A DNA stretch of 64,000 nt from Chryseomonas sp014190935 (GCF_014190935.1 NZ_JACHVV010000002.1:930001-994000); one strand, 5' to 3'; positions 28,651 through 38,137 are shown, numbered from the stretch's first letter. Notes: generated from the sequence alone by a model not told the origin. Made by a program: numbers and translations.

Positions 28651-29787
28651 TCAGGGCGAGGCGCGGCCCCGGCAGCGCTGCCAGCGTTCTTCCACCCGCT
28701 GGGCGAACCAGGCGGTGGTCAGGGTACGGGTGATCTTGGGGCTTTCCAAGGTGATGCCCGGCAGGATGGCACGCGGCAGGCTGCGACCGGCCTTGCGCTC
28801 GGCCAGGGCATAGACCTTGGCATAGAGATTGGTCCTGGCTAAGTCCTCGGATTCACCCGCTTCCAGGTCATGGCGGATGGCGATGTCGCTCATGCCCAGC
28901 GCCGGCGCCAGGCGATTCACCGCCCGCTCGGTCTCGCCCTGGGTCCGCGAACCAGGCACCACCAGATCGCCATCCAGCGCCAGCTTCATTCCCGTGGCCC
29001 GGCTTACCGCGCTCTGGAAGGCGGCGTTGCGACTGGCGTACCAGCCGGCGTTGAAATCGGCGAAGCGATACAGCGGCGTGGAATAGTCCGCCGGATAGCC
29101 CAGCAGGTGTGCGGTGCCGAAATAGAGCCCCCCCCGTCGGCTGAACACCTCGTGGCGGATGGAACCGTCGCGGTCATAGGGATAGCCGCGGGCATGGGCC
29201 TCGGCGAAGTCGATGCTGACCTGCATGGGGCCGCCGGTGCGTACCGGATTGAAGCGCCCGAACAGCTGGCCTCCCAGGGGGACCATGGCGATGAAGTCCT
29301 CGAAGATCAGACTCAGCTCGCGCTCGGTACGGGCACTGTCCAGGCGCTGGGCGTAGGTCTTGCCGGTGGGCGACCTGAGGTTGAGCGCGGTGCGCACCAG
29401 CAGCTGGGGCACATAGGCCCGCGCCGCGCGTCTGTCGATCTCCTCCCGGGCGATCCGCCCCAGCCCTGGCACCGGCGGATCGACCTGGTAGGTGGATTCC
29501 TGCTCCGCCACCGCCAGCACGGCGCAGAGGTTGTCCGTCGAGGGCTCGAGACCCTGGGCGCTGAAGGCGGTCTGGATATCGCTGGCCCAGCCCTGCCGAT
29601 CCGCGACGCTGGCCGGCAGCAGCCGCAGGAGCTCGGCGCGCACCTCGGCCGGCGAACGGGTCGGACCCTGGGAGCTGGGTGTCAGGCTGCAACCGGCCAG
29701 CACCAGGGCAGCGGTCAGGGCGGTCCAGCGACGCAGGCGCCCGGCGGTGGGCAGGGCGGGGGCGAACAAGGCGACGACAGCGGACAC
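28651..29787 (-). CDS. DUF1615 lipoprotein
   Basis: Envelope lipoprotein of 378 aa. A signal peptide with lipobox LVLAGC is followed by a mature domain matching DUF1615: LCAVLAVAEQESTYQVDPPVPGLGRIA, FNPVRTGGPMQVSIDFAEAHA, GGLYFGTAHLLGYPADYSTPLYRFADFNAGWYASRNAAFQ. The AVAEQEST stretch with a Glu resembles lytic-transglycosylase-like folds, but activity is unproven. I chose the GTG at 29787, which has GGAG five bases upstream; an in-frame ATG at 29859 would give an implausible signal region. Confidence 0.85.
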   Translation of the reverse strand: MSAVVALFAPALPTAGRLRRWTALTAALVLAGCSLTPSSQGPTRSPAEVRAELLRLLPASVADRQGWASDIQTAFSAQGLEPSTDNLCAVLAVAEQESTYQVDPPVPGLGRIAREEIDRRAARAYVPQLLVRTALNLRSPTGKTYAQRLDSARTERELSLIFEDFIAMVPLGGQLFGRFNPVRTGGPMQVSIDFAEAHARGYPYDRDGSIRHEVFSRRGGLYFGTAHLLGYPADYSTPLYRFADFNAGWYASRNAAFQSAVSRATGMKLALDGDLVVPGSRTQGETERAVNRLAPALGMSDIAIRHDLEAGESEDLARTNLYAKVYALAERKAGRSLPRAILPGITLESPKITRTLTTAWFAQRVEERWQRCRGRASP

Positions 29788-29976
29788 GGCGACTCCGGGA
29801 GATTCCTTTGCCCGCTTTGACCACGCTCTCGGCCAAACGGCTGGGCAGGTCAGCAACATAACCTTTGGTTATAACGATGTAACCTTTTCATTCTAGCAAG
29901 CACCTCCGATCGCTGGGATTCGTCTGCAAGTCCCACTAAAATAGTCGGACTTTAATTCGAAGCTACCGGAACCCTG

Positions 29977-31188
29977 ATGCAGCAGACCTCTACGCTCTCC
30001 CCTACTCGCCTGCCCTGGGCTGCCCTGTGGGCGACCTGCCTGCTGGCCGTGGGCATGGTCTTTCTCAGCCAGGCCGTGGGCGGTCGTCAGGCCCTGCTGC
30101 TGCTACTCGGCGGCGCCCTGGGCCTGACCCTCTACCACGCCGCCTTCGGCTTCACCTCGGCCTGGCGGGTGTTCATCCTCGACCGTCGCGGCGCCGGCCT
30201 GCGCGCCCAGATGGTGATGCTGGCCCTGGCGGTGCTGCTGTTCTTTCCCGCCCTGGGCGCCGGCAGCCTGTTCGGCGAGGCGGTGCGCGGCAATGTCTCG
30301 CCGCTGTCCACCTCGGTGGTGGTCGGCGCCTTCCTGTTCGGCATCGGCATGCAACTGGGCGGTGGCTGCGCCTCCGGCACCCTGTTCACCGCCGGCGGTG
30401 GCAATGCGCGGATGCTGGTGACCCTGCTGTTCTTTGTCATCGGTTCGCTGATCGCCACCCAGCACCTGGGCTGGTGGTTCGCCCTGCCCAGCCTGCCGCC
30501 CACCTCCCTGGTGAGCAGCCTGGGCGTGCTGCCCGGCATCCTGGTCAGTCTGGCGGCCTTCGCCCTGATCGCCTGGGTCTCGGTGGTGCTGGAGCGCCGT
30601 CGCCACGGCAGACTGGAAGCCACGGTACCCGGTGAACACCAGGGCACGGCGCGCCTGCTGCGCGGCAACTGGCCGCTGGTCTGGGGCGCCATCGCCCTGG
30701 CCGTGCTGAACTTCGTCACCCTGGCCCTGGCCGGTCGCCCCTGGGGCGTCACCTCGGCCTTCGCGCTCTGGGGCGCCAAGGGCGCCGGTCTGCTCGGGCT
30801 GGACGTCTCCGGCTGGGCCTTCTGGCAGCAACCGGCCAATGCCCGGGCGCTGGCCGAGCCCTTCTGGTTCGACGTCACCAGCGTGATGAATCTCGGCATC
30901 ATGCTGGGCGCCCTGGCCGCCGCGGGCCTTGCCGGGCGCTTCGCCCCCAGCCTGCGCATCCCCGCGCGGTCGCTGGTGGCGGCGGTGCTTGGCGGCCTGC
31001 TGCTGGGCTACGGCGCGCGGCTGGCCTATGGCTGCAACATCGGCGCCTACTTCAGCGGCATCGCCTCGGGCAGCCTGCACGGCTGGCTGTGGCTGGTGGC
31101 CGCCTTCTTCGGCAACAGCCTGGGCGTGCGCCTGCGCCCCTTCTTCTTTCCCGGCGAACGCCGTGTCGAACGCCTGACCGGCTGCTAG
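29977..31188 (+). CDS. YeeE/YedE family transporter (sulfur compounds)
   Basis: Inner-membrane protein of 403 aa with about ten membrane segments. Each half carries a conserved Cys in a glycine-rich loop: QLGGGCASGTLFTAGGGN and RLAYGCNIGAYFSGIASGSLHGW. These are the signatures of the YeeE/YedE (DUF395) family, whose member TsuA imports thiosulfate through such cysteines. Transport of thiosulfate or a related sulfur compound is inferred. No TusA/YedF-type partner gene is adjacent. Its stop overlaps the convergent Wzy-like gene by four bases. Confidence 0.9.
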   Translation: MQQTSTLSPTRLPWAALWATCLLAVGMVFLSQAVGGRQALLLLLGGALGLTLYHAAFGFTSAWRVFILDRRGAGLRAQMVMLALAVLLFFPALGAGSLFGEAVRGNVSPLSTSVVVGAFLFGIGMQLGGGCASGTLFTAGGGNARMLVTLLFFVIGSLIATQHLGWWFALPSLPPTSLVSSLGVLPGILVSLAAFALIAWVSVVLERRRHGRLEATVPGEHQGTARLLRGNWPLVWGAIALAVLNFVTLALAGRPWGVTSAFALWGAKGAGLLGLDVSGWAFWQQPANARALAEPFWFDVTSVMNLGIMLGALAAAGLAGRFAPSLRIPARSLVAAVLGGLLLGYGARLAYGCNIGAYFSGIASGSLHGWLWLVAAFFGNSLGVRLRPFFFPGERRVERLTGC

Positions 31189-32456
31189 ACCGGCAAGACC
31201 TGGCGACCGGGTGGCAGCGCCCCCGGTCGCTCCTGCAGGCTCACCACCCCGTACTGGGGCGCGCCGTGGTAGGTCTTGAGCGCCTGCATGACAAAGAGCA
31301 GGGCCGCGGTGCCCTGGTATTCGAACAGGCCCTGCAGCGGCCAGATGGTCATGAAGGCGAGAAACACCGCCAGGGTGAATTCCAGATCGCGGCTCAGCTT
31401 GCGCGCCACCAGGTAGTGGACCGCCAGGCCGATGGGAATCACCAGGATCGACAGGAAGCCGAAGCGGAACACGGTGCCGAAGATGCCGACATCGGAGAGG
31501 AAGAAGTAATCGCCGAAGATCGGCTTGAAGCCGTCGTTCCACATCAGGCTCAGGCTGCCGCTGGGCAGGCCGTTGTAAAGCTGCAAGTGGTTGATGATCT
31601 GGGAGATGGTGTTTTCCCGGACGTTGTCGGTGGGACCTTCCTGCACCGAGCGCGCATAGAAATCCAGGTTGAAGCCGAGGGTTTCCAAGAGGTGCGGATA
31701 GAGGATCAGCGGAGCGATGATGATGGCGCCGAACAGCGCCGGTCCGACCAGGCGCGCGCGCAGGGCGAGGATGGTGAACACCAGGCAGACCACGATCAGC
31801 TGGCGGGTCTGCAACACCACCACGATGGTCGCCAGAAAGAACAGCGCCAGCAGGCCGTGCCTCAGCTTGGGCCGCAACTGGCCGTCGATGAAGGACCGCC
31901 CGCGACCGGCGAAGTAGATGCAGATGAAGTAGCCGAAGAAGATCGCGCCCGCCCCCGTGGAGGCCCGTCCCGGACGACTGAGGTCCTTCACCTCGTCGCG
32001 CAGGTCCGGCAGCATCTTGAAGTAGGACAGCCAGCACAGCAGCGCCGAGAGCAGCCCGACCAAGATGATCAGATTCTCGAATTGCACGGCATTCAGTCGC
32101 TTGGCCAGGTACAGGACCAGGAAGGCGCTGAAGCAGTAGAGCACCCGCCGTTCCTCGATGAGGCCGTAGATCAGCGGCTGGCCCCAGAACAGCTGGGCGA
32201 ACACCGCCGGCAGGCCGACGAACATCGCCGTGGAAAACAGGCAGAAGCCCATCAGCAGCCGATAGTCGCGCTGCGGTCGATGCCAGGTGCTTAGGGTGAA
32301 GAGCGCGAAGAAGCCCAGGCAGATCGCCAGGTACAGCTCGCCCACGTAGCGGATGCCCACCGGATTGGTCGGGCTCTGTTCGAAGACGCCGAACTGCAGG
32401 ACCATCAGGCCACCCAGGGCCAGAAAACTCAGTCGATTGATCAGCGTACCCGGCAT
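31185..32456 (-). CDS. Wzy-like polysaccharide polymerase/ligase membrane protein
   Basis: Inner-membrane protein of 423 aa with about eleven hydrophobic segments and a large polar loop near residues 275-320 (LDFYARSVQEGPTDNVRENTISQIINHL). This is the architecture of O-antigen/exopolysaccharide polymerases (Wzy) and O-antigen ligases. There is no decisive sequence motif, so the role is inferred from topology and context. It starts at the ATG 32456 (GAGG upstream), 37 bases after the GT-C-like gene on the same strand, so the two form an operon next to the BY-kinase. Confidence 0.7.
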   Translation of the reverse strand: MPGTLINRLSFLALGGLMVLQFGVFEQSPTNPVGIRYVGELYLAICLGFFALFTLSTWHRPQRDYRLLMGFCLFSTAMFVGLPAVFAQLFWGQPLIYGLIEERRVLYCFSAFLVLYLAKRLNAVQFENLIILVGLLSALLCWLSYFKMLPDLRDEVKDLSRPGRASTGAGAIFFGYFICIYFAGRGRSFIDGQLRPKLRHGLLALFFLATIVVVLQTRQLIVVCLVFTILALRARLVGPALFGAIIIAPLILYPHLLETLGFNLDFYARSVQEGPTDNVRENTISQIINHLQLYNGLPSGSLSLMWNDGFKPIFGDYFFLSDVGIFGTVFRFGFLSILVIPIGLAVHYLVARKLSRDLEFTLAVFLAFMTIWPLQGLFEYQGTAALLFVMQALKTYHGAPQYGVVSLQERPGALPPGRQVLPV

Positions 32457-32493
32457 ACCCGGTTTCCTCGCGGCGTGTTCATGGATAAGGCGT

Positions 32494-34071
32494 TCATTGC
32501 AGGCGCCAGTCACCCTCGACCTTGGCATAGGTCAGTTGACGGCCGTCCGCCAGACTCAGGCGGGCACGGGTGTATTCGGGCAGGTCGACGCGGAAATCCC
32601 GACCTTCCAGATAGAGCCCGCCACAGGCACCCGGCTCGCCGTGGTAGTCCAGCGGCTGGCGCTGCAATTCGTGGATGCTGCGGTGGAACAGCAGATTGGC
32701 GTAGCCGCGCACGGTCATGTCGGTGGAGATGAGGGTGCACTCCAGTGCGACCTGGCCTTTCACCAGGCTCACCAGCGCCTGGTTCTGCCGGTCGATGGCG
32801 CCCCAGCCGGCATAGCCGGCGAGGTCCTGACGATAGGTCTGGCCGTTCTGCAGGGCCGCGGCCACCAGCACCACGGCGAGCACCGCCCGCCCCGGGGTCT
32901 TCAGGGCCAGGAAGGCCAGGCCGAGCAGCAGCGCGGCGGGAAAGATGAACTTGAGGCGATCGAAGGAAAACTGGGTGGCGTGCTGCAGCAGCAACAGATT
33001 CTCCAGCAGCGGCACGCTGGCGGCGACCAGCAGCAGCGCGGTGCTGCGCGGCCAGTTCAGCGACTTCCGCTTCCAGAGCAGCACTCCCAGGGCGATGGCC
33101 ACCGCGGCCAGGAACAGGCCGAAGGACAGCCCGTAGCCGGCGAAGAAATCGGCCAGGTGGGCATTGTTCGGACTGCGGGCGAGAAAGCGCCGGGCAAAGG
33201 CCTTGAGCGTCGGCAACAGACCCGCCGCCAGGCTGTAGTGCAGCAGCACCAGCAGGCCGGCCAGCGCGGTGGCGAAGGCCAGGCGCCAGGCCATCCGCCG
33301 GCCGTCCGGCAGGTGCCGGTGCTGCAGCCAGAACAGCGCGACCAGGCCGCCGCCGAAGACATAGCCGGTCCATTCGGTCAGGGCGCCGAAGCAGACCAGG
33401 CCGGCCAGCAGCCAGCCCAGGCGCCGGCGCTGGTTCGCGGGCGCCCGCAGGTAGTGGAAGAAGGTCAGCAGACTGGCCAGCAGCAGCACTTGGTAGAAAC
33501 TCTGCACCCAGTAGAGCAGGCCCTGGGAAAGCAGCGCCTCGCGGCTGAAGATCGCGATCAGGCAGCCCAGCACCGCGCTCGTGGCGGCCAGGGCGCGGGT
33601 GGCGCCATGGCTGCGCAGCACCAGATAGAGCAGGCGAAACAGCAACAGCGCCGTCAGGGCGCCGAGGGCGGCGTTGAACAGCGCGAGGCTGTGCAGCGAC
33701 GGCGCCAGGCCCGCGGCCTTGAGACCGAGATAGGGCGCGAGGAAGCCGTAGCTGCTGAAGCTGGTGTAGACGTAGTCGCCACTGTGGGTGGGAATGGTCG
33801 CGCCCCAGGACACCTGCTTGTCGTGACTGCCGCCCAAGGTCACCGTGGGCAACCACCAGTGGCGGGCGACGCCGGACTCGTCCAGGGCATTGATACTGAG
33901 CAGGACGTGATAGCTGGCTTCGAGATTCTGCGCCCCGGTGCCGTCGCGGAAATCCGGCAGGCGCCACAGCAGGGCCAGCAACAGCAGCAGGCCGACCGCC
34001 AGACCGCCCAGCCAGAAAGGCCACCGTCCCACCCGGACCTCGGGATGGGTAACGTCCGATACCACGCTCAT
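32494..34071 (-). CDS. GT-C-like integral membrane glycosyltransferase candidate
   Basis: Membrane protein of 525 aa with about twelve hydrophobic helices after a short N-terminal tail, and a soluble C-terminal domain of roughly 90 residues (from about 430). A large first periplasmic loop contains LLSINALDESGVARHW, with an Asp-Glu pair as in GT-C enzymes, followed by TLGGSHDKQVSWGATIPTHSGDYVYTSF. Lipid-linked sugar transfer is inferred. The ATG at 34071 has AGGAG eight bases upstream. It is the first gene of the pair with the Wzy-like protein and is divergent from the BY-kinase. Confidence 0.65.
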   Translation of the reverse strand: MSVVSDVTHPEVRVGRWPFWLGGLAVGLLLLLALLWRLPDFRDGTGAQNLEASYHVLLSINALDESGVARHWWLPTVTLGGSHDKQVSWGATIPTHSGDYVYTSFSSYGFLAPYLGLKAAGLAPSLHSLALFNAALGALTALLLFRLLYLVLRSHGATRALAATSAVLGCLIAIFSREALLSQGLLYWVQSFYQVLLLASLLTFFHYLRAPANQRRRLGWLLAGLVCFGALTEWTGYVFGGGLVALFWLQHRHLPDGRRMAWRLAFATALAGLLVLLHYSLAAGLLPTLKAFARRFLARSPNNAHLADFFAGYGLSFGLFLAAVAIALGVLLWKRKSLNWPRSTALLLVAASVPLLENLLLLQHATQFSFDRLKFIFPAALLLGLAFLALKTPGRAVLAVVLVAAALQNGQTYRQDLAGYAGWGAIDRQNQALVSLVKGQVALECTLISTDMTVRGYANLLFHRSIHELQRQPLDYHGEPGACGGLYLEGRDFRVDLPEYTRARLSLADGRQLTYAKVEGDWRLQ

Positions 34072-34647
34072 TGTCCTGTCTCCTGACAGCCATGCAGTCG
34101 AGAACGCCGTCCAGGGCAGTGAAGAACCAGGCGCCATCTTCCGCAGGCCTGGTACAGCCGGTGCAAGACCGCCCACGCAGGCCAAGAGGCGCGTGGGCGG
34201 GTAACCGGGCTTCAACCGCTGACTACATTCAAGAAGCCGTCAGGAACACGCCGTTGCCGGGAGGCAGCGGCGTTTGCATCTGATACCCGGGTGCGTCCGC
34301 CAGCTTCGGCAGGGCACCAGCGGCTCCGGAAAACCCGGCGCGAGCCAGGGCTTGTCGTCCGGAGACACGACAGGTCGCGAAGAAGACTGCCTTAGCACCT
34401 TGAGACTGCCAAGCGGGCATCTGTCACGTTCTGCATGGAGTGTCACATTTTTGGCTTTTGCTTTCGCTTAGAGTCGACGCAGCACTCCAGCCGACAAGGT
34501 GCGGACCCCTGATCCAGCGCCTGGCGTTCCCAGCTGTGCCCTGCCTGGCGTGACGATTTCGACCCCGGTTCGCCGCTCGTTGTCCCCTCGACAGCGCCCG
34601 GCCGCGACGGCTGTCCTCCTCCGTACCTGCCCAAGGCCCGCTCCTGC
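34072..34647. other. 576-bp intergenic region between divergent polysaccharide genes
   Basis: No gene is supported here. The region separates the divergent GT-C-like and BY-kinase genes and must hold both promoters. It contains three hairpins: 34169-34178/34191-34200 (10 bp), 34248-34273 (11-bp stem with one wobble, loop GGGA, then TTGCATC) and TGTCGT/ACGACA at 34353-34372. An AT-richer stretch at 34440-34475 is a plausible promoter area for the BY-kinase. No clear -10/-35 pair was found. Confidence 0.6.
34248..34275 (+). terminator. Stable hairpin in the polysaccharide intergenic region
   Basis: The 11-bp stem ACGCCGTTGCC/GGCAGCGGCGT (one T-G wobble) has a GGGA tetraloop and is followed by TT. 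It may terminate transcription or act as a leader-RNA structure. The T-tract is poor. Confidence 0.35.
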
Positions 34648-36792
34648 ATGGACAAGTCGCATCACGCTCTACCCGCTGCCACCCAGGCGGCGGACATCGG
34701 GTTCGCCCGCTACTGCGCCGCCCTCTGGCGCCATCGCCGCGGCCTGCTCGCCTGCATCGCCCTCTGCACCCTGCTGGGCGTGGCCTATACCCAGCTGACC
34801 GCACCGCGCTATCAGGCGGTGGCGACGGTGCAGATCGAATACCAGCGCGGCATCGTGCGCCTGGACGAGTCCGACAATGGCCGGCCGCTGCCGCCACCGG
34901 AAGCCATCACCGAGATGCAGCTGCTCACCTCGCGGCGGGTGGTCGGTGAAGTCGTCGACGCCGAGGGCCTGGACCTGAGCGTCACCCCGCGGCGCCTGCC
35001 GCTGCTGGGCGACTGGCTGGCCCGGCGTCACGCGCGAGCCGGTGAGGGCGTGGCCCCGCCGCTGTTCGGCCTCAAGCAGTTCGGCTGGGGCGGCGAGCAG
35101 CTCACCATCGCCAGCCTGAACGTGCCCGATGCCCTCTATGGCCAGCCACTCACCCTCACGGCCGAGGCCCCGGACCGTTTCCTGCTGAGCGATGCCCAGG
35201 GCAAGCGTCTGCTGGAGGGGCGGCTGGGCGAGCCGGCCAGCGCCGGCGAGCTGCGCCTGGACATCGCCCAGCTGCACGCCTATCCGGGCACCGAATTCAT
35301 CCTGGTCAAGCAGCGCCGCGGCGTGACCATCCAGGCGCTGCAGGAACGCCTCATGGTCAGCGAGCGCGGCAAACGCTCGGGCATCCTCTCGATCCAGCTG
35401 CAGGACACCGATCCGCTCAGGGCGCAACGCATCCTGCGCGGCATCACCGAGGCCTATGTGCGCCAGGACGTGACCCGCAACGCCGATGAATCCACCCAGC
35501 AGCTGGCCTTCCTGCGCCAAGAGTTGCCGCGGGTGAACCAGCGCCTGGCCGAAGGTCGCCAGGCCCTGGACAGCTACCAGCGGCGGCAGGGCTCCATCGC
35601 CATCGGCCAGGAAGCTCGTAGCCTGCTGCGTCAGGCGGTGGACCTCGATGGCCAGCTGTCGGCCCTGGAGATGGAGCGTCTGGCACTGGCGCTGCGCTAC
35701 ACCACCACCCATCCGCTGTATCAGACCCTGCTGGCACGCCGCCAGGTGCTCAGCGGCGAGCGTCAGGCCCTGCAGCAGCGCCTGGCCAAGTTGCCCCAGA
35801 CCCAGCAGGAGGTGCTGCGCCTGCAGCGCGAAGTCGAGGCGGCGGACAAGGTCTATGCGCTGATCAGCAAGCGCATCCAGGAATTGTCGGTGGTGCGCGC
35901 CGGCACGGTGAGCGATGTGCGCATCATCGACAGCGCCTACACCCAGATCGCCCCGGTCTATCCCAAGAAGCCCCTGCTGATCCTCAGCGCCCTGCTCTTC
36001 GGCTGCCTGGCCGGTGCCGCCTGGGTCTATCTGCGCGCCAGTCTCGAGCGCGGCATCGAAGACGCCGAGGGCCTGGAAGACCTCGGCCTGCCGGTGCTGG
36101 CGCAACTGCCGCTGGCGCCGAGTCGCCAGGTCGGCGGGCCCCTGCAGACCTCGCTCGACAGCGGCTACCAGGAAGCCCTGCGGATCCTGCGGACCAGCCT
36201 GGCCTTCGCCCGCACCGAGGCACGCAACGACCTGCTGCTGATCACCAGTGCCAGCCCCGCGGCCGGCAAGTCTTCGGTGGCCGTGCAACTGGCGCGGGTG
36301 CTGGCCGAAGGCGGGACGCGGGTGCTGCTGGTGGATGCCGACCTGCGGCGCGGGCGCCTGCACCGGCGCCTGCAGCTGGCCCGCCGTCCGGGCCTGGCCG
36401 AGGTGCTGGCGGGGCTGGCGACGCCCGAGCAGGCGATCCAGCCCTCGGCGATACCCGGCCTGGACTGCCTGGTGGGCGGCATCCGGCCGCCGAATCCGGC
36501 CGAATTGCTGATGAGCGCGCGCTGTACCGAACTGCTGCGCGGTCTGCAGCAGGACTACGAACTGGTCATCCTCGACACCCCGCCGGTGCTGGCGGTGACC
36601 GATGCCGTGCTGCTGGCCGCCCAGGCCGGCACCTGCCTGCTGGTGTCGCGCCATGGGTGCAACACCGCCAAGGAGATCGAGGCGACCCAGCGCCAGTTCG
36701 CCCACAGCGGTCTGGTACTGCAGGGTGCGGTGCTCAACGCCGTGCCACCCCCACCGTTCACCCGCGCCGCGCTGGGCATCCTGACCGGCTGA
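34648..36792 (+). CDS. Polysaccharide co-polymerase/BY-kinase (Wzc-like) without Tyr tail
   Basis: Inner-membrane polysaccharide co-polymerase fused to a bacterial tyrosine kinase, 714 aa. A Wzz domain starts after the first membrane helix (about residues 30-50), then a coiled-coil periplasmic region (about 270-420) and a second helix near 445 preceded by the proline motif APVYPKKPLL. The cytoplasmic kinase has Walker A SASPAAGKSSVAVQ (about 533-546), Walker A' LLVDADLRRG (about 561) and Walker B LVILDTPPV (about 639). The C-terminus ends PPPPFTRAALGILTG and has no tyrosine cluster, so the usual autophosphorylation tail is missing. It probably controls polymer chain length and export. Confidence 0.9.
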   Translation: MDKSHHALPAATQAADIGFARYCAALWRHRRGLLACIALCTLLGVAYTQLTAPRYQAVATVQIEYQRGIVRLDESDNGRPLPPPEAITEMQLLTSRRVVGEVVDAEGLDLSVTPRRLPLLGDWLARRHARAGEGVAPPLFGLKQFGWGGEQLTIASLNVPDALYGQPLTLTAEAPDRFLLSDAQGKRLLEGRLGEPASAGELRLDIAQLHAYPGTEFILVKQRRGVTIQALQERLMVSERGKRSGILSIQLQDTDPLRAQRILRGITEAYVRQDVTRNADESTQQLAFLRQELPRVNQRLAEGRQALDSYQRRQGSIAIGQEARSLLRQAVDLDGQLSALEMERLALALRYTTTHPLYQTLLARRQVLSGERQALQQRLAKLPQTQQEVLRLQREVEAADKVYALISKRIQELSVVRAGTVSDVRIIDSAYTQIAPVYPKKPLLILSALLFGCLAGAAWVYLRASLERGIEDAEGLEDLGLPVLAQLPLAPSRQVGGPLQTSLDSGYQEALRILRTSLAFARTEARNDLLLITSASPAAGKSSVAVQLARVLAEGGTRVLLVDADLRRGRLHRRLQLARRPGLAEVLAGLATPEQAIQPSAIPGLDCLVGGIRPPNPAELLMSARCTELLRGLQQDYELVILDTPPVLAVTDAVLLAAQAGTCLLVSRHGCNTAKEIEATQRQFAHSGLVLQGAVLNAVPPPPFTRAALGILTG

Positions 36793-36905
36793 CGCATTGC
36801 CCTGACCGGGCGCCACACCGTGCTGGCGCCTGGCCATCCTCTGTCATCAAAGCTCAATACGGAGCCCCTAGGCTGCATCGACCTCCCGAGAACGGATTCG
36901 TAGCG

Positions 36906-38132
36906 ATGTCGTCCGCTCCCCTGCCCTCCCCGCGTACCTCCTCCCGCCCCAGCCAAGGCTGCGCCCTCGACCTCTGCACCCGGTGGCCCGCGGTCGAGGC
37001 CGAGCATACCAACGCCATGGTCATGGACCTGTTCAGCGAACGCCGCGAGATCACCAGTCTCGCGGTGATCGAGCACGACCGCCCGATCGGCCTGATCAAC
37101 CGCGACATCTTTCTCTCGCAGATGAGCAAGCCGTATCACCGCGAAGTCTACGATCGCAAGAGCTGCATCGCCTTCATGGACAAGGAGCCACTGGTGGTGG
37201 ACGCCGGCCTGTCCATCGAGGAGCTGACCCGGCGCACCGTCGAGGTGGGCGAGAAGGCCCTGGCCGACGGCTTCATCGTCACCCGCGAGGGGCGCTTCGT
37301 CGGCCTCGGCCTGGGCGTGCAGCTGATGCGCAGGGTCGCGGACCTGCAGGCCGAGAAGAATCGCCAGATCATGCACAGCATCGAATACGCCAGCGTCATC
37401 CAGCGCGCCATGCTGCGCAGCTCGCGCGAGGCCCTGGCGGTGATGGAGCAGGACGCCACCCTGGTCTGGCAGCCGCGCGACGTGGTCGGCGGCGACTTCT
37501 ATCACTTCGCCCAGCACGCAGACGGCTGGTTCGGCGCCATCGCCGACTGCACCGGCCACGGCGTGCCCGGCGCCTTCATGACCCTGATCGCCTCGGCGTC
37601 CCTGACCCAGGCCCTGCAACAGCTGGGACCACGCGATCCCTCGGCACTGCTGGCGGCGATCAACGCCAGCGTCAAGGCGATGCTGGGGCAGTCCGGCGGC
37701 ATCTCCGAATCCAACGACGGCCTGGACCTGGCCTGCTTCTGGGTGGATAGACACGGCCACAGCCTGACCTACGCCGGCGCCCGCATGCCCCTCCACCTGC
37801 TGGCACCCGACGCCGCGGAGGTCCTGACCCTGGCGCCGCTGCGCCTGGGCATCGGCTACGCCGACAGCCCGCTCGACCAGTGCTGGCCGGCCACCACCCT
37901 GCCGCTGCAACCGGGCAGCCTGCTGTTCGCCACCACCGATGGTCTGATCGACCAGATCGGCGGCCCGCGGCGCACCTCCTTCGGCAAGCGCCGCGCCCTG
38001 GCCCGGTTGAGCGAGTCGCGCACGGCGCCCACCGCGACCTTCTGTGAGCAACTCAGTGCGGACCTCGCCCGCTGGCAGGGTGACGAACTGCGTCGCGACG
38101 ACCTCACCTTCCTCTGCATCCGCGTGGCCTGA
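36906..38132 (+). CDS. siaA: SiaA-like PP2C phosphatase with CBS-like N-terminus
   Basis: SpoIIE/PP2C-type protein phosphatase of 408 aa heading a siaABCD-type operon. In the Sia system SiaA dephosphorylates SiaC, freeing it to activate SiaD. Phosphatase motifs are VVGGDFYHF, ADCTGHGVPGAFMTLIA, FATTDGLIDQIGG and RRDDLTFLCIRV (residues about 165-408). The N-terminal 150 residues (LAVIEHDRPIGLINRDIFLSQMSKPYHREVYDRK) look like a CBS-pair domain, and no membrane helix or HAMP domain is seen. The P. aeruginosa SiaA is membrane-bound with a periplasmic sensor, so this is a cytoplasmic-sensing variant. It lies 113 bases after the BY-kinase. Confidence 0.85.
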   Translation: MSSAPLPSPRTSSRPSQGCALDLCTRWPAVEAEHTNAMVMDLFSERREITSLAVIEHDRPIGLINRDIFLSQMSKPYHREVYDRKSCIAFMDKEPLVVDAGLSIEELTRRTVEVGEKALADGFIVTREGRFVGLGLGVQLMRRVADLQAEKNRQIMHSIEYASVIQRAMLRSSREALAVMEQDATLVWQPRDVVGGDFYHFAQHADGWFGAIADCTGHGVPGAFMTLIASASLTQALQQLGPRDPSALLAAINASVKAMLGQSGGISESNDGLDLACFWVDRHGHSLTYAGARMPLHLLAPDAAEVLTLAPLRLGIGYADSPLDQCWPATTLPLQPGSLLFATTDGLIDQIGGPRRTSFGKRRALARLSESRTAPTATFCEQLSADLARWQGDELRRDDLTFLCIRVA

Positions 38133-38137
38133 CCGAC

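Noticed and set aside
30103..32037. 644-codon frame opposite the YedE and Wzy-like genes
   Set aside because: Antisense to YedE and out of frame with the Wzy-like gene; composition is Gln/His/Arg rich, a shadow.
32353..34086. Large frame opposite the GT-C-like membrane gene
   Set aside because: The opposite strand gives a credible multi-helix membrane protein with an AGGAG site; this frame has no hydrophobic or domain pattern.
34669..36837. 722-codon frame opposite the BY-kinase
   Set aside because: Antisense to a protein with intact Walker motifs.
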